Notes under the pieces: model-generated
Told to the model about the DNA's origin: nothing
What the model saw: the letters and a program-made list of their open reading frames with translations, nothing else
Databases searched by the model: none
Made by a program: the position numbers and the translations under genes
Assembly: GCA_039707655.1 (NCBI GenBank)
Contig: CM077676.1
Location: forward strand, 454,760,379-454,824,378
Reading direction: 5' to 3'
DNA from: Elymus sibiricus
Lineage: Eukaryota; Streptophyta; Magnoliopsida; Poales; Poaceae
Length of the DNA: 64,000 bases
Shown: positions 36,501 through 47,500 of the stretch, piece by piece
How positions within the stretch are numbered: position 1 is the first letter of the stretch
Layout of the letters: each line of letters begins with the position of its first letter

Positions 36501-37568
36501 CGCAGCCCGTGGCATCCTTGTTGTTGATGATGTCAGAGAGCGGTGCATGGCTGACCACCATTATCGGGTTGGCTTGGAAATAATGCCGCAGCTTCCTGGC
36601 GGCCATAAACACCCCATAAGTTATCTTCTGATAGTGTGGGTATCTTCTCTTGCAAGGTGTTAGAACTTCGCTAACGTAGTACACCGGGTGTTGCACCCGA
36701 TGCACCTTTCCGGCCTCCTCTCGTTCCACAACGATGACCACGCTGATCACCTGGGTGGTTGCTGCGATATATAGCAGCATGGGCTCTGATTGGGCTGGGG
36801 AGACCAGGAGTGGGTTTGATTGTAGTAGGGCCTTGAGGTCGGCGAATGCTCGCTTGGCTTCGTCGCTCCAATAAAACTTGTCACCTTTTTTGAGGAGGCG
36901 ATAGAGCGGCAGGGCCTTCTCGCCTAATCGCGAAATGAATCTGCTCAAGGCCGCCACGCACCCTGCGAGCTTCTGGACGTCGCGCACTATCTCTGGGGGC
37001 TCGAGGTCCACTATTGCTTGAATTTTCTCTGGATTTGCCTCTATCCCTCGCTGGGACACGATGAATTCCAACAGCTGCCCGGCGGGGACCCCGAAGACGC
37101 ACTTGTCGGGGTTTAACTTCATGCTGAAATTGCGGAGGTTGTCGAAGGTCTGCTGGAGGTCGGTAAGGAGGCTTGAGCCTTGCTTGGATTTGACCACGAT
37201 GTCGTCGATGTAGACCTCTGCGTTTACTCCGATCTGTTTATTGAAACACTTCTGCATCGTCCGCTGATACGTAGCCCCCGCGTTCTTGAGGCTGAAGGGC
37301 ATTGTTATGTAGCAGAAAGGTCCATATGGCGTGACGAAGGAGGTCGATTCCTGGTCTGATTCCTTCATCCGTATCTGGTGGTATCCAGAGTATGCGTCCA
37401 GGAAACATAGGCGCTCGCACCCTGCCGTGGAGTCGATTATCTGATCGATCCTGGGTAGCGGGAATGGGTCTTTGGGGCATGCTTTATTGAGGTCAGTGTA
37501 GTCCACACACATGCGCCATGTGTTGTTCTTCTTCAGCACCATCATCGGGTTTGCCAGCCACTCCGTTT
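36476..37568 (-). pseudogene. Gypsy reverse transcriptase and first RNase H, 5'-truncated
   Basis: Minus-strand frame starting within EWLANPMMVLKK, followed by WRMCVDYTDLNKACPKDP, FLDAYSGYHQI, the catalytic YIDD box (VYIDDIVVKSK), and a Gypsy RNase H region (KRAFADLKALLQ to AARKLRHYF). The part upstream of the reverse transcriptase fingers, with protease and gag, is missing because the sequence changes to unrelated Copia-type DNA at about 37568. The open frame extends right to 37710 only by chance. Confidence 0.88.
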
Positions 37569-38455
37569 CTCCATGGCAAAGTGTCACAGGGCCTGTTTGC
37601 CAGCCACATCCGGTCATCCAACCGGACATCCGGTGGCTGAAAATCCCTTCAAATTTCTTCGTCAGAACTGTGTTGACAATCATCAGCCACCGGACATCCG
37701 GTACGCACACTGGACGTTCGATCGCTGGAAACTTTTTCCTCTACCGATACAAAACCAGTCACACACTCCAGGGACCAGATATCCAGTACATATCGGATGT
37801 CTGGTGCGGCCGATTCCTGACTTAACAGAGAGCCATGGGGAGATCGAAGGGGCAGTTCCTTCTTCTTTCCCCCACGGCTCTCTCTTCTCCACCAGTGCCG
37901 CTGGGAGCCCTCATTGCTCCTCTCCTTCATCTTCACCACTCACGGTCCCCGATCCCTTCACAAACCCTTTCTCTTGCCTTGATCTACCTTCTCATCCATG
38001 CCATTCTTGATTTGGTGGAGCGGTTGGACCGGTTGGAGGATTTGTTGGTGCCAGGCTTGTTCGTCGGCTTGTCGGGCAATTTCCACCATGGTGAAGACCA
38101 AGGACACCAGGAAGAAGACGGCCTCGGGACCCTCGACTCGTGGTATGACCTCTTTTGTCCCGTGCTCTTGTCCTAATTTTTTTCTCCATCTATATCACCA
38201 TGTGTTCTCATGTTCACACAGATGAGATGATTATTTCCTCATGTCCTAGATCCATAGCAACTTTTTCTAGGTCGTTTACGTTCTATTATGCGCTAAGTAG
38301 AAATTTTTGCATAAGAGGTGTTGGGAATTTATCCTAACCTAGGGTTTACCCTAGGTACATGGACGGTTTTTCAACCTCTCCTATGCTTCTTTTTACCTAG
38401 TTCATCTATTCCTCCAGCATGCACGCTCACTATCCTATCTATATATCGTGTTTCA
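37569..38455 (+). mobile_element. Copia non-coding spacer after the deletion junction
   Basis: Carries opposite-orientation copies of the ACCGGACATCCGGT motif (about 37598-37805) and no convincing gene. A small proline-rich frame near 37835-38176 may be the 5' part of the downstream extra ORF. Splice-like signals (GTATGA near 38141, TTTCAG near 38456) hint at a spliced leader. Confidence 0.45.
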
Positions 38456-40017
38456 GCCCCTCGTCACCAAAGCTCCACCGACTCTGAAGAACGTGTCCGG
38501 CCAAAGAAGCATTCCACTCTTCGTGCTGAAGAGGCTAGTGGAAGTCACACTCATGGAGGTCGTCCTCGTCCTTCCTATGTCCATCAAGATAGTGACAGCG
38601 AGGATGAGGACTATGTTCAGGAGAGTGATGATCCTCGTGATGATGGGATTGAGGAAGAATATGAGGAGGAGGATCTTGTTCCTAATGTGCCTGTTGGACA
38701 ATCCAAGTTAGGAACCAGGAAGCCTCCTCGTGTGTCTGTCAGATAGATGCCGGTTGTGGTTGGCCGTCAGATATCAATGGAGATCCCCCTCAGTCACGGT
38801 CATCATCCTACGGATTTCACCACCATGGGGAAGGTTCCATGCATGGAATTTCATCGTGATGTTGATCAGTTTGCCATTGCTCGTGATGCTAAGGATCGCC
38901 GGTTCTATACCTGTGTTCAGGCTGACATATTTTCCAGCGTGATACTTCCCAAAGGCCTTGCTCCTCATAACTATGTGGACCTTCAACATATTCGTGATCA
39001 TCCTGAGTTGTTCCTAGGTGTTATTCAGATCATTGACAACATGGATCTTGCTTCTGCCTTTGCTTTCTGCTATGACTGGAACTCTGTTGCCATTCACCAG
39101 TTCTATGGCACTTGTCATTTTGGAAAGGACAATGTTCTCTCTTGGATGACGGATGACACAAAACTGAGTGCTACATATGCACAGTTTGTTGAAGCTCTTG
39201 GGTTCTCTGGTCAGGGGTTCAAGATTCATAGTGCCAATAAAAACCATAAGCCCATGACCATTGCTGACTGTATGTGCTTTGTGAAGCCAACCCGTGAGCT
39301 GACTGAGGAGGAAAAGGCAAATAAACCAAATGAGGTATCTATCTGGCGCTCTCCATACTTCATCCTCTATCAGTGTGTGCTTTGCACACTATATCCTAAG
39401 ATTGGAGATCGTTCCAAATGCAACAGCTATGCCATTGATCTCATGGTTCGTATGCATGACTATCCATCTCGCCCTATTGACATTGCAAATTGCTTGTGGC
39501 ATGAGATCCATCTCGCGAGTCTCCAGCATAAGCACAGCTTTCCTCATGCTCCGTTCACAAGATAGAGGATGCATGACTATCCATCAATGCCACTGCTACT
39601 TTCCCTATTGCCTCAACTCATGTTCACAAGAAGTGGGTTGTTACAGACCACAGGACTGATAAGGCAACGGTGAAGGTGACTGGAAGGGGAAAGTGTCCTG
39701 CTATTCCGGTCAGAAGGGCATCATCCATGTCAGAGCCCCTTGGTCGCATTGCTCGCTTCCTTGGGAAGTCCCAGTCTGCTATTATAAAGGCCATCACCTT
39801 CAACTGCTCCCAGAACAATGATGTGCAGACTCGTCTAATTGTGTAGAAGAACCAGCTGAAGCAGCGTTTTCACTCTCGTGGTGGCAGCCCGGTGAGCGAT
39901 GACGACCCTCTTCCGACCGCTCCTTCCGCGTCTACGTTCGACTTCCCTTCTGTCCCGGAGTGGGCTGATTTCTTCGATGAGGTGGCTGGCGGCGACGACA
40001 ACGTCTGTGGCAAGTGA
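38456..40017 (+). pseudogene. Extra 3' ORF of the SIRE/Maximus-like Copia (env-like position)
   Basis: The frame begins after TTTCAG with an acidic region (DSDSEDEDYVQESDD), meets TAG at 38744-38746, reopens at once (38747-39565) and continues after another stop at 39566 through WVVTDHRTDKATVKVTGRGK and another TAG near 39845 to TGA at 40015-40017. Recognisable parts include FTTMGKVPCMEFHRDVDQF, LPKGLAPHNYVDLQHIRDHP and YAQFVEALGFSG. From memory this protein is recurrent between pol and the 3' LTR of Triticeae Maximus elements. The position matches the so-called env-like ORF of SIRE elements, but I see no obvious signal peptide or membrane segment, so an envelope role is not supported. A short duplication ('atgactatccatc') near 39570 may have caused one of the breaks. 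Confidence 0.7.
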
Positions 40018-40603
40018 TTTTATGGTGTTCGTTAGCTCCCTTCGCCCTTTTTGGTAATTTATACCAAAGGGGGAGAAGTGGTATACTAGGTTGCTCGCGA
40101 GGTTTCATGTTGGGTAGCGGTCACATGTCTTGCAGTGTTTTATTTGGATCTTTGTGACATGTGAACCTTTTATTGTAATATGTTTAAAACTACGTGTGTC
40201 ATGACTATGTGTGAGATGTTGAACTTATTGTAATGCTATCATTCGAGACCTATGTTAAGTTACGAGGTTATATTATGTTATGATGGTTGCTATGTGGTTG
40301 AGTTCATAACCTCATATCAAAAATTACCTCCTACATGTCATGCCACCCTATTCATTTGCCATGATCCCTAAACGATACAAATATTTTGGTCAAATGCTTT
40401 ATTGATTGTATGAGTTAAACATTGAAAAACCCTCTCGTGCAAATGGTTAATATGTGCAATTCGTTAAGGTTAACAATCAACTATGCACACATTAAGGGGG
40501 AGCTCATCTAAAAACATATAAACAATTTGCTCTCACATGCTTCATTGCCTTATATTTTGAGAACTATATGTATGTTGTCATCAGCTACCAAAAAGGGGGA
40601 GAT
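40018..40603 (+). mobile_element. Copia 3' untranslated region and polypurine tract
   Basis: Non-coding AT-rich sequence with a purine run 'accaaagggggagaag' near 40063 and the true tract 'aaaaagggggaga' at about 40590-40602, immediately before the 3' LTR. Confidence 0.75.
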
Positions 40604-41985
40604 TGAAAGTGCAATCTTGCCTCTAAGTATGTTTTGATGTTGATGACAATATACATATAGGGGACTAATCACGTTTGCTAAGTGTATCACATGTTTTAGT
40701 CCCCGTGAAATCATTGTGTATGGATCATGGACCCATTTAAATGAATATGGCTCAAGAACGGAGAAACAAAGATATATATAGGCGTAGCCTTTTTCGGTTT
40801 GTTCTTGAGTATAAGGATCCCGCACTATTAAGAGGGGATCGATGGGGTTCACAAGAGATAAGCTCAAGCTCATGGTTTCTAACATATTTCACGTTCACAC
40901 CCTTTGCCTTCATTCCACTTCTATTTAGTGCAAATGCTACACCCATACACCAGCCAAGAAATCCTAGTTCTATACTTCACGGAAAAATTATATAGGACTT
41001 CCTAAACGTGCACCACCTGTGTTGCCACTGCCATCACTGTCATACCGGATGTCCGGTATACACCGAATGTCCGGTCCATCATCCTGGCACCGGATGTCGG
41101 GTACACACCGGAAATCCGGTCCCCAGGCACCAGTGGCTATGTCAATTTGGCCGGACTTCCGGTAGGCACAGGATATCCGGTGGCTCAATGTTCCACCAGA
41201 TGCCCGGTCCCCCGGTGTGTTCTGCCTGCGGCTCCTTATCTGCCTATGCATGACTTCCTGCCACCGGATGTCCGGTCCATCACCTTGACTCCGAATGTCC
41301 GGTGCATACCGAAAATCTGGCCGCAACCCAACAGACGCTATGCTATCTGGGGCGGGTGTCCGGTATGCACCAGATGTCTGGTTGCTCATTGCAGCACCAG
41401 ATGTCCGGTACATCACCGGATGTCCGGTCCCCCCGTGTACTTTGCCTTAGCCCTTCTTTTGTCTGTGCACATATCACAGCCACCGGATGTCCGGTCCTAG
41501 ACCAGATGTCCGGTACTTACACAGACTTTACACTCAAACGGCTCTATTTGGAGCTACACTATATATACCCCTCTCCCACTCCGGGAGAGGGTTGACCACT
41601 TAAACTCCCCCAAGAACACAAGTGCTCCCTCTCACTTCCTCCTTCACCAAATCTTAGACCCCGGAGGGATTTGTGAGAGTTCTTGAGAGAAAATCCACCA
41701 AGTGATAGATCCACTCCTCCCCCCTCTCTTGACCAAAGGAATTCATGATTTGAGCAAGTCTTGAGCTTTTCCCCATCATTCTTATTACTCTTGGACGTTG
41801 GAGACTCCTAGGCGGTAGGAATTCTTCAGCGAGGAACCATTCGTTGTGATTACCCCCGAAAAGTTTGTGAAGGTTTGGAGACCACCTCAAGGTCTACCAC
41901 TAGTGGTTGAGAATCGCCTTCGTGATGATATCTCAAGGAGAATAGGGTGAGCCTTCGTGGTGTTGGTGTGCCTTCGTGGTAACAC
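40604..41985 (+). repeat. 3' LTR of the Copia element, 3'-truncated
   Basis: Aligns by eye with 24677-26041 of the 5' LTR, including the near-palindrome array (about 41043-41515). It loses similarity after 'gccttcgtggtaacac', where the sequence becomes F-box gene flank, so about 315 bp including the end and the target duplication are missing. Many differences from the 5' LTR point to an old insertion. Confidence 0.85.
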
Positions 41986-42141
41986 CCAAGCCTACCGGCG
42001 ACCGGCCGGAGCTCCGCTCCGCTCGTCAGAAGTTAGCCTTTATCTTTATACTTGAATTTGGATTACAACATAACAATTAGAACAGAGATTCAAGAACTAT
42101 GAGGTAAGCAAACAAGAATAGATAAATAGACACCGGGTAAC

Positions 42142-43801
42142 CTGTTCATAAGCAGATATTTGAGCTTGCACATTTAGCAGCTTCACTCGCAAAATGATTG
42201 GAACTGCAGTGAATACACGGGCCAGTCCATTGCTGCCTTCAAACATTATTGTCGCCTTCTCTAACTTTGAGCGACCATGAAGTACTATAGGGATCTCTTC
42301 TCCTTTGTACTCAAAATGAGCAAGATCAGCAGCATAACACTCAACCGTCTCGATATCCATTTTCTCAATTACCAAATGTTGAAGTTTATCAAGTTGGTGT
42401 GGTATGCTTAAATTGGTTACACCGGAGCACTCAATCATCTCTAGGTCCTCAAGTGCTGGACAGTTTGCTAAAAAGCCTGGAAAGTCTCCAAATATCTCAA
42501 CATATTCCAGAACAAGCCTTTTGAGTACTGTGAAGCCACATATGCCAGAGTGTGGCTTTATAGAAGCATCAGCGAGAAACATGGAATGCACACACGAGCT
42601 GCCTTGAACAACTAAGGCCTCAAGACGGAACTGGTTAACTTCTTTGGATGGCGAATACATTTTCTTCAGGTCAAAATCTAGGATCTTCGCCTTCGACAAA
42701 GAGGCAAAGTTAATCCACCTTTCAGGATGATCAAAGTCCTCCTTGTGCAGGCCACACCTGATGCTGAACTTATTGATTCCTACCCCACTATGCCGTTGAA
42801 TAACACAATTCACAGCTTCAATGAACTTATCTCGTTTTATTTTCAACTTAGCTTGTGATGTTTTGATATATTCAATGAACTCATCAGATTGATGAGCGAT
42901 AGGGGGCAATGAGATGTCATGATCCGTTTCACTGCGCCCATAAAAACACAGATTACAGTGGAATGTCCGGAGCATTTTCCAACTTGTTGAAACAATGCTG
43001 GTCCTCGCCAGTGGCGGACCCAGGAAAACGGCAGGCCCCAGGCCACTTTCGAAGCACTGTAGCTACAGTGCTGTACTGTAGCTGCAGTCAACGAAGGAAA
43101 TCACCGTCACGCCCCAGGCAGCCGCCCGGGCTGGCGGCTGCCTGGGGCCTAAATCCGCCTCTGGTCCTTGCAGCCTCTTTAAGTGGGAACATTATAACAT
43201 GTAGAATCTCCTGCGACAAGGGCCTGAACTGGGTTGGATTTTAACTAAAACCAACTGGTAGACGAGATTGTCACTAATTACACAAAATTAAAACACACAA
43301 TGAGCTGAAAGTGTAGACATTGGAAAGAGAAATCTGACGAGATGCAAATTGCATTTTTTTTTGTAGTTTTATTGGGTGCTTTACGATCTTATTTGTAACA
43401 ATCTTGCATCTACTCTGGGATGACGTTCAGGTGTGTAGAGGCAACGTCTGTGGGAGCGTAAAAAGATAGTTGTGTCAGCCTGCCTGTCTGGTTCCTAGAG
43501 GGAAATGGACAGTGTTCCTAGAGGTGGCGGCCGGGATGGAAGTTACCCCAGGAAGGTCCTCCATCCGGAAGGACGGCTCATCACCGGCGCCGTGGTGGTG
43601 GTGCTCCATCCTGCTCAGCTTGCTCGCCGCCGACCCTTCCACCATGGGTTGCTGCAGCTGCAGGGAGGAAGGAAGGTTAACGGAGAAATAAAAAATCTAA
43701 TCAGGAACACCCAGAGGAGAGGAGGGGAGAGGGTAGAGGATGATTGCAGTGCTGCTTACCTGCTGATCTAGAGGAGGAGGAGGAAGAGGGGTAGGAGCCA
43801 T
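42142..43801 (-). pseudogene. F-box/FBD-LRR-like gene, interrupted by a MITE and 3'-truncated
   Basis: Minus-strand gene model in one phase. Exon 1 is 43801-43760 (MAPTPLPPPPLDQQ, donor GTAAGC). Exon 2 is 43657-43547 (acceptor CTGCAG, ends RMEDLPG, donor GTAACT). Exon 3 is about 43228-42142 (F-box LSQEILHVIMFPLKEAARTS, then an LRR-like region with FGDFPGFLANCPALEDLEM). Such F-box proteins act as substrate receptors of SCF ubiquitin ligases. Exon 3 is split inside the F-box by the 155-bp MITE at 43009-43163; without it the frame is continuous. The exon ends at a donor (CAG|GTTACC, 42142-42141), but no following exon is found before the Copia LTR edge at 41985. The F-box break and lost 3' end make it a likely pseudogene. 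Confidence 0.8.
43009..43163. mobile_element. 155-bp hAT-type MITE
   Basis: Terminal inverted repeats CAGTGGCGGA...TCCGCCTCTG (one mismatch) are flanked by an 8-bp duplication GTCCTCGC (43001-43008) / GTCCTTGC (43164-43171; 7 of 8 match). An 8-bp duplication and CAG-type ends fit the hAT superfamily. It lies inside the F-box coding exon, and its interior contains 'actgtagctacagt'-type palindromes. Confidence 0.88.
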
Positions 43802-44105
43802 GGCTTTTTTTTTTAAGAGAGAGAAAGGAGGAGCCATGCTGCTGCAGCAAGATCGGCGGAGCTCGGCCCGCTTTCCTTTTTGGTGCCAACGGGACGCTCC
43901 CGCCGCAGTGGAAGTGGAAGCGCACACGGGCCCTGGTCCTAAAAGAAGAGGAATTTCGAGTACTGTTTCCGCATAGGAATTTGGAAGGACTAAAAAACTT
44001 CGTTTTTTCTACTTCATAAAAAAACTTGACAAGAAAAATTGAGTAGCAGATGAAGTATATGGTTTGTTTTTCAAGAAGATTAGATTCCTTCACACTACAT
44101 TTCAT
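43802..44105 (-). other. Upstream flank of the F-box pseudogene
   Basis: Contains a poly-T/A run just upstream of the ATG (43805-43815). No further gene is seen; the promoter is not defined. Confidence 0.35.
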
Positions 44106-44556
44106 TAAAAAAAATCCATCCCTGTATTTATTTTAAATGCTTCAAATCAAAGAGGCCAACTCTTTCCTAGTATTTCGAGATAGCAGCTAACCACGCTTGC
44201 CGCGTGGTAAATGCAAACCTAAAACCGCCCTAATAACCCTACAGATATATATATATATATATAAAACTTGGCACCGCCAGACTACCTTCATATCACCATT
44301 ATTCATTTCTGTAACTACTACACCACTGTCAAGAAACCAAAACAGCAAGTATACAAAAGGGCGCTTCTGACTGAAACCAGGCATGCTAACTTGAACTAGC
44401 TAGAGTATCATTAAACAAAAACTAGGTACATTACCCGGACAAAAACCCGATGATTAGCGTTTTCGCGCGGTAAAAATGGACGTCCCTCGAAACCATCACA
44501 TTTCCAGTCCAACAGTTCTAGCGAGAGCTAAATGGGCGATGACAAGACATCAGCAA
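44106..44556 (-). other. 3' flank and probable 3' UTR of the endoplasmin gene
   Basis: Non-coding sequence following the endoplasmin stop codon, with an AT microsatellite at about 44243-44262. A clear polyadenylation signal cannot be fixed by eye. Confidence 0.5.
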
Positions 44557-47500
44557 CTACAGCTCGTCCTTGTCGTACTGCTCGTGCTCCGGCTCCTCCG
44601 CCTCCTGCTTGGCCGTCTCCTTCTCCTCGACCTCCGGCTCCTCGACCTCCTCTTCCTCCTCCACGGCGGCGTCGGGGCTCAGGTCCAGGCTCTTCTGCAC
44701 CGACCGGTAGATGCTCGACGCAAAGTCCTTGGGGTCCGGCAGGTTGAACCCGCTCTCCATCAACGCCGTCTGGTACACCAGCCTCGCCGTCTGCTTCAGG
44801 CCCTCGCTCTGCACACACACCCACACACGTCATGTTAGCGATCAGGCACCCGTCGACGCTTGCGAGCGTTCATAAAGCCGAGATCGATCAGGGTGTACAG
44901 AGAACTGCACTTACATCGCTGTCCTGGGCGACCTTGTCCCGTAGCTCCTTGATGATGGGGTGCCGGGGGTTGATCTCCAGTACCCTCTTGCCGCGCATGT
45001 ACGCCTGCTTGCTCGCGTCCGACAGGGTCTGCGCCTGCATGATCTTCTCCATGTTGGAGCTCCACCCGTACTTGGAGGTGACCACCACGCAGGGGGTGTT
45101 GTGCAGCCGGTTGCTGATCTTCACCGAGTCGATGCCCTCCGTGTCCAGGGCCTTCTTCCACCAGTCAGTCAGCTCCTTGAACGACTCCTTGAGGTCCTTG
45201 AGCTTCGAGTCCTTGCCCAGCTTCAGGCCCTCCTTGGACACGTTCTGGAACTTCTTGTCCTCGTAGTCCATCAGGTATTGCATCAGGTACTCGTCCACAG
45301 GGTCGGTGAAGAAGATAACCTGCAAGAAGAAATGGGGTGCCATGTTACTCTACAAGCTTGATAAGATTCTGTGGCAAATGCTTAGCCCAGTACAAAATAT
45401 CCATCTCCTGTCAGGGGTCTGGAAGTTTATCCATGACTTAGCAGGTGGTACCTGCTCTCTGGCAGCATTGGAATTGACATACTGTAACTACATACTGAAA
45501 TGCAATCTGCGCGTTCGAATCAGAATATATTTAAGTCTTAAAATCTCCTAATATGTTGTATGGCAACACTCTGTGTTGCAATCTTCAGTAAAAATAAAAA
45601 CAGATTATGATAAACTGGTTTCTGGATATTCTGAATAGCTCAAATCATCAAGTGAATCCAATTGCTTTCACAAGTGCATATTATGAGTAAGCAGAAGAAA
45701 TACCAAGTTCAATGGTAACACAGTTACATAGTTATACTATGCCCGGCTCACAAGTGGAACACTGAGTACTACTGAACCTGACTGAGATGAAAAGGAGTCA
45801 TTACAATTAGCATACCTCATAGTTTTTCTTGGTTAGCTGCTCAAGGAATGGAGATTTCTCTAGCTGTTCCTTGCTGCTTCCTGTAAGGTAGAAGATGTCC
45901 TTCTGCCCTGACTTCATCCTTGAAATATACTCATCAAGGGAGACAAGTTTGCCATCTGACTTGGAACTGAAACAGTCAAAAGATCATTTCTGTGCCCCAG
46001 TGTATAGAACTACAGCATGAATAATACTGGAATACAGAATGCAGGACAAACCTCTCAAATCTCAGAAGCTTAGCAAGACGGTTCCTGTTTGTTGCATCTT
46101 CAATGATTCCCAGCTTGACTGATTTGCCAAACTCGTTCCAGAACTTGGCATACTGGCCCTTCTTCTCCTCCATTGCACTCTTTTCATCATCTGCTTACAG
46201 AAGACAATCTATAAGGACTATCGTCATAAATTATAGCAAGTGACTTAAACTTCCCAGAAACCCTAGTTACCTGTCTTTTCTTTGTTGCTGTACTCATCAG
46301 GATCCTCCTCAGCAAGTTTCCTAATCATGTCAAGAGCCTTGCGGATCAGTTTCTTCTTGATGGTCTTCAGACTGCTATGTTGTTGAAGCATTTCTCGGGA
46401 TACATTGAGGGGCAATGTGTCTGAGTCAACAATACCCTAGAGAGAGAAATAGCATGTTATAAGTTAATCTGTGCAAGTCGAGCATCACAAAGAAAAAAAA
46501 TCTGTACAAGTCAATATTCAGTACCATCAAAAAGCTGAGGTACTTTGGAAGAAGATCATCAAATTCATCAGAGATGAAAACCCTTCTAACATACAACTTG
46601 AGGTTCGACTTGTTAGCATTGTAGTAGCTCTCGTACAGATCATGTGGAGCCTTGGGGGGAACAAAGAGCAAAGCTTTGAACTCAACATCTCCCTCAGCAC
46701 TGAAGTGGCTCCAAGACATAGGCTTGTCGTCACCAAAGTCCTACAGAAAAAGTAAAGTTAGAAGACATTTCTTGTTTTCTTCTACAAGTCAAGTCACAAA
46801 GCTTGGCATTTCTCCTATAAATTATAATCATCACCACAGTATGTACCTTAGCTAGTGAGTGGTAAAACTTTGCATACTCTTCTTCAGTAACCTCCTTGGG
46901 GCTACGAAGCCACACGGCCTTCATATCATTCAGAAGCTCCCATTCAGTAGTAGTTTCCTTGACAGTCTTTGTCTTTGGCTTCTTCTCTTCATCATCTTCT
47001 GTCTCTTCTTCCTCTGTCGTCTCTGGCGCTACAAAATAATGGACAATGTGTTAGTGACTGCATGCACAAGACAATATGATCTAGTAAGAATGGATAATAT
47101 TGAGTGTAAAACTTACTTGATTCCTCTTCTTCACTTGATTCCTCCTCATCAGCTGGCACTTCAACATCAACCTCCTTGGTTGCCCACAAGTAAATGGGGA
47201 AGTTGATGAACTCAGAGTACTTCTTCACCAAGTCCTGCAAAACAAACAACCATATTAAACAAACTATAAAATAAAAAATGACTCAAAGTGGCAGATGTGT
47301 TTTGACATATAATTTTTCAAATACAACTGTTGGACAGAAAGACCTATGAATGGATACCTTCAGGTATAATTCAGATCCACTGGGTCTTAAGTAGAAATAC
47401 AGCAATAATTTAATGATAGTATAAACTGCACTAACAACAACAACAAAAAGACATGGCGATATGGTGATACCTTCAGCTTGCCTTCTTCCAAGTACTCCTT

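Larger units (their letters stand above)
30349..37568 (-). mobile_element. Tat-type Gypsy element, 5'-truncated, nested in the Copia
   Basis: Minus-strand element with its 3' LTR at the left (30349-30788), polypurine tract next to it (GTTGGGGGCTAC on the minus strand at 30789-30800), a plus-strand antisense ORF, then pol reading leftward with integrase, two RNase H domains and reverse transcriptase. Dual RNase H plus an antisense ORF between pol and the 3' LTR are marks of the Tat lineage. The 5' LTR, gag, protease and the start of reverse transcriptase are missing; sequence switches to Copia-type DNA near 37568. The left flank ATGTA (30344-30348) would be the target duplication, but its partner is deleted. 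Confidence 0.88.
24677..41985 (+). mobile_element. Old, rearranged Copia element (SIRE/Maximus-like) hosting a Gypsy insertion
   Basis: Direct LTRs begin TGAAATTGCAATC (24677) and TGAAAGTGCAATC (40604). The 5' LTR is followed by a tRNA-Met primer site, then gag with an unusual coiled-coil extension, protease and integrase. After a nested Gypsy come an extra ORF, a long non-coding 3' region and the polypurine tract 'aaaaagggggaga' (about 40590-40602). Large gag and an additional 3' ORF are typical of the SIRE clade. Reverse transcriptase and RNase H are absent. The 3' LTR stops at about 41985, about 315 bp short of the 5' LTR, where F-box gene flank begins. Confidence 0.88.

Noticed and set aside
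43470..43771. Plus-strand frames of 73-88 codons
   Set aside because: Antisense of F-box exons 1 and 2, which have splice sites and continuous phase.
44832..45361. Plus-strand frames of 133-144 codons
   Set aside because: They are antisense shadows of endoplasmin exon 14.
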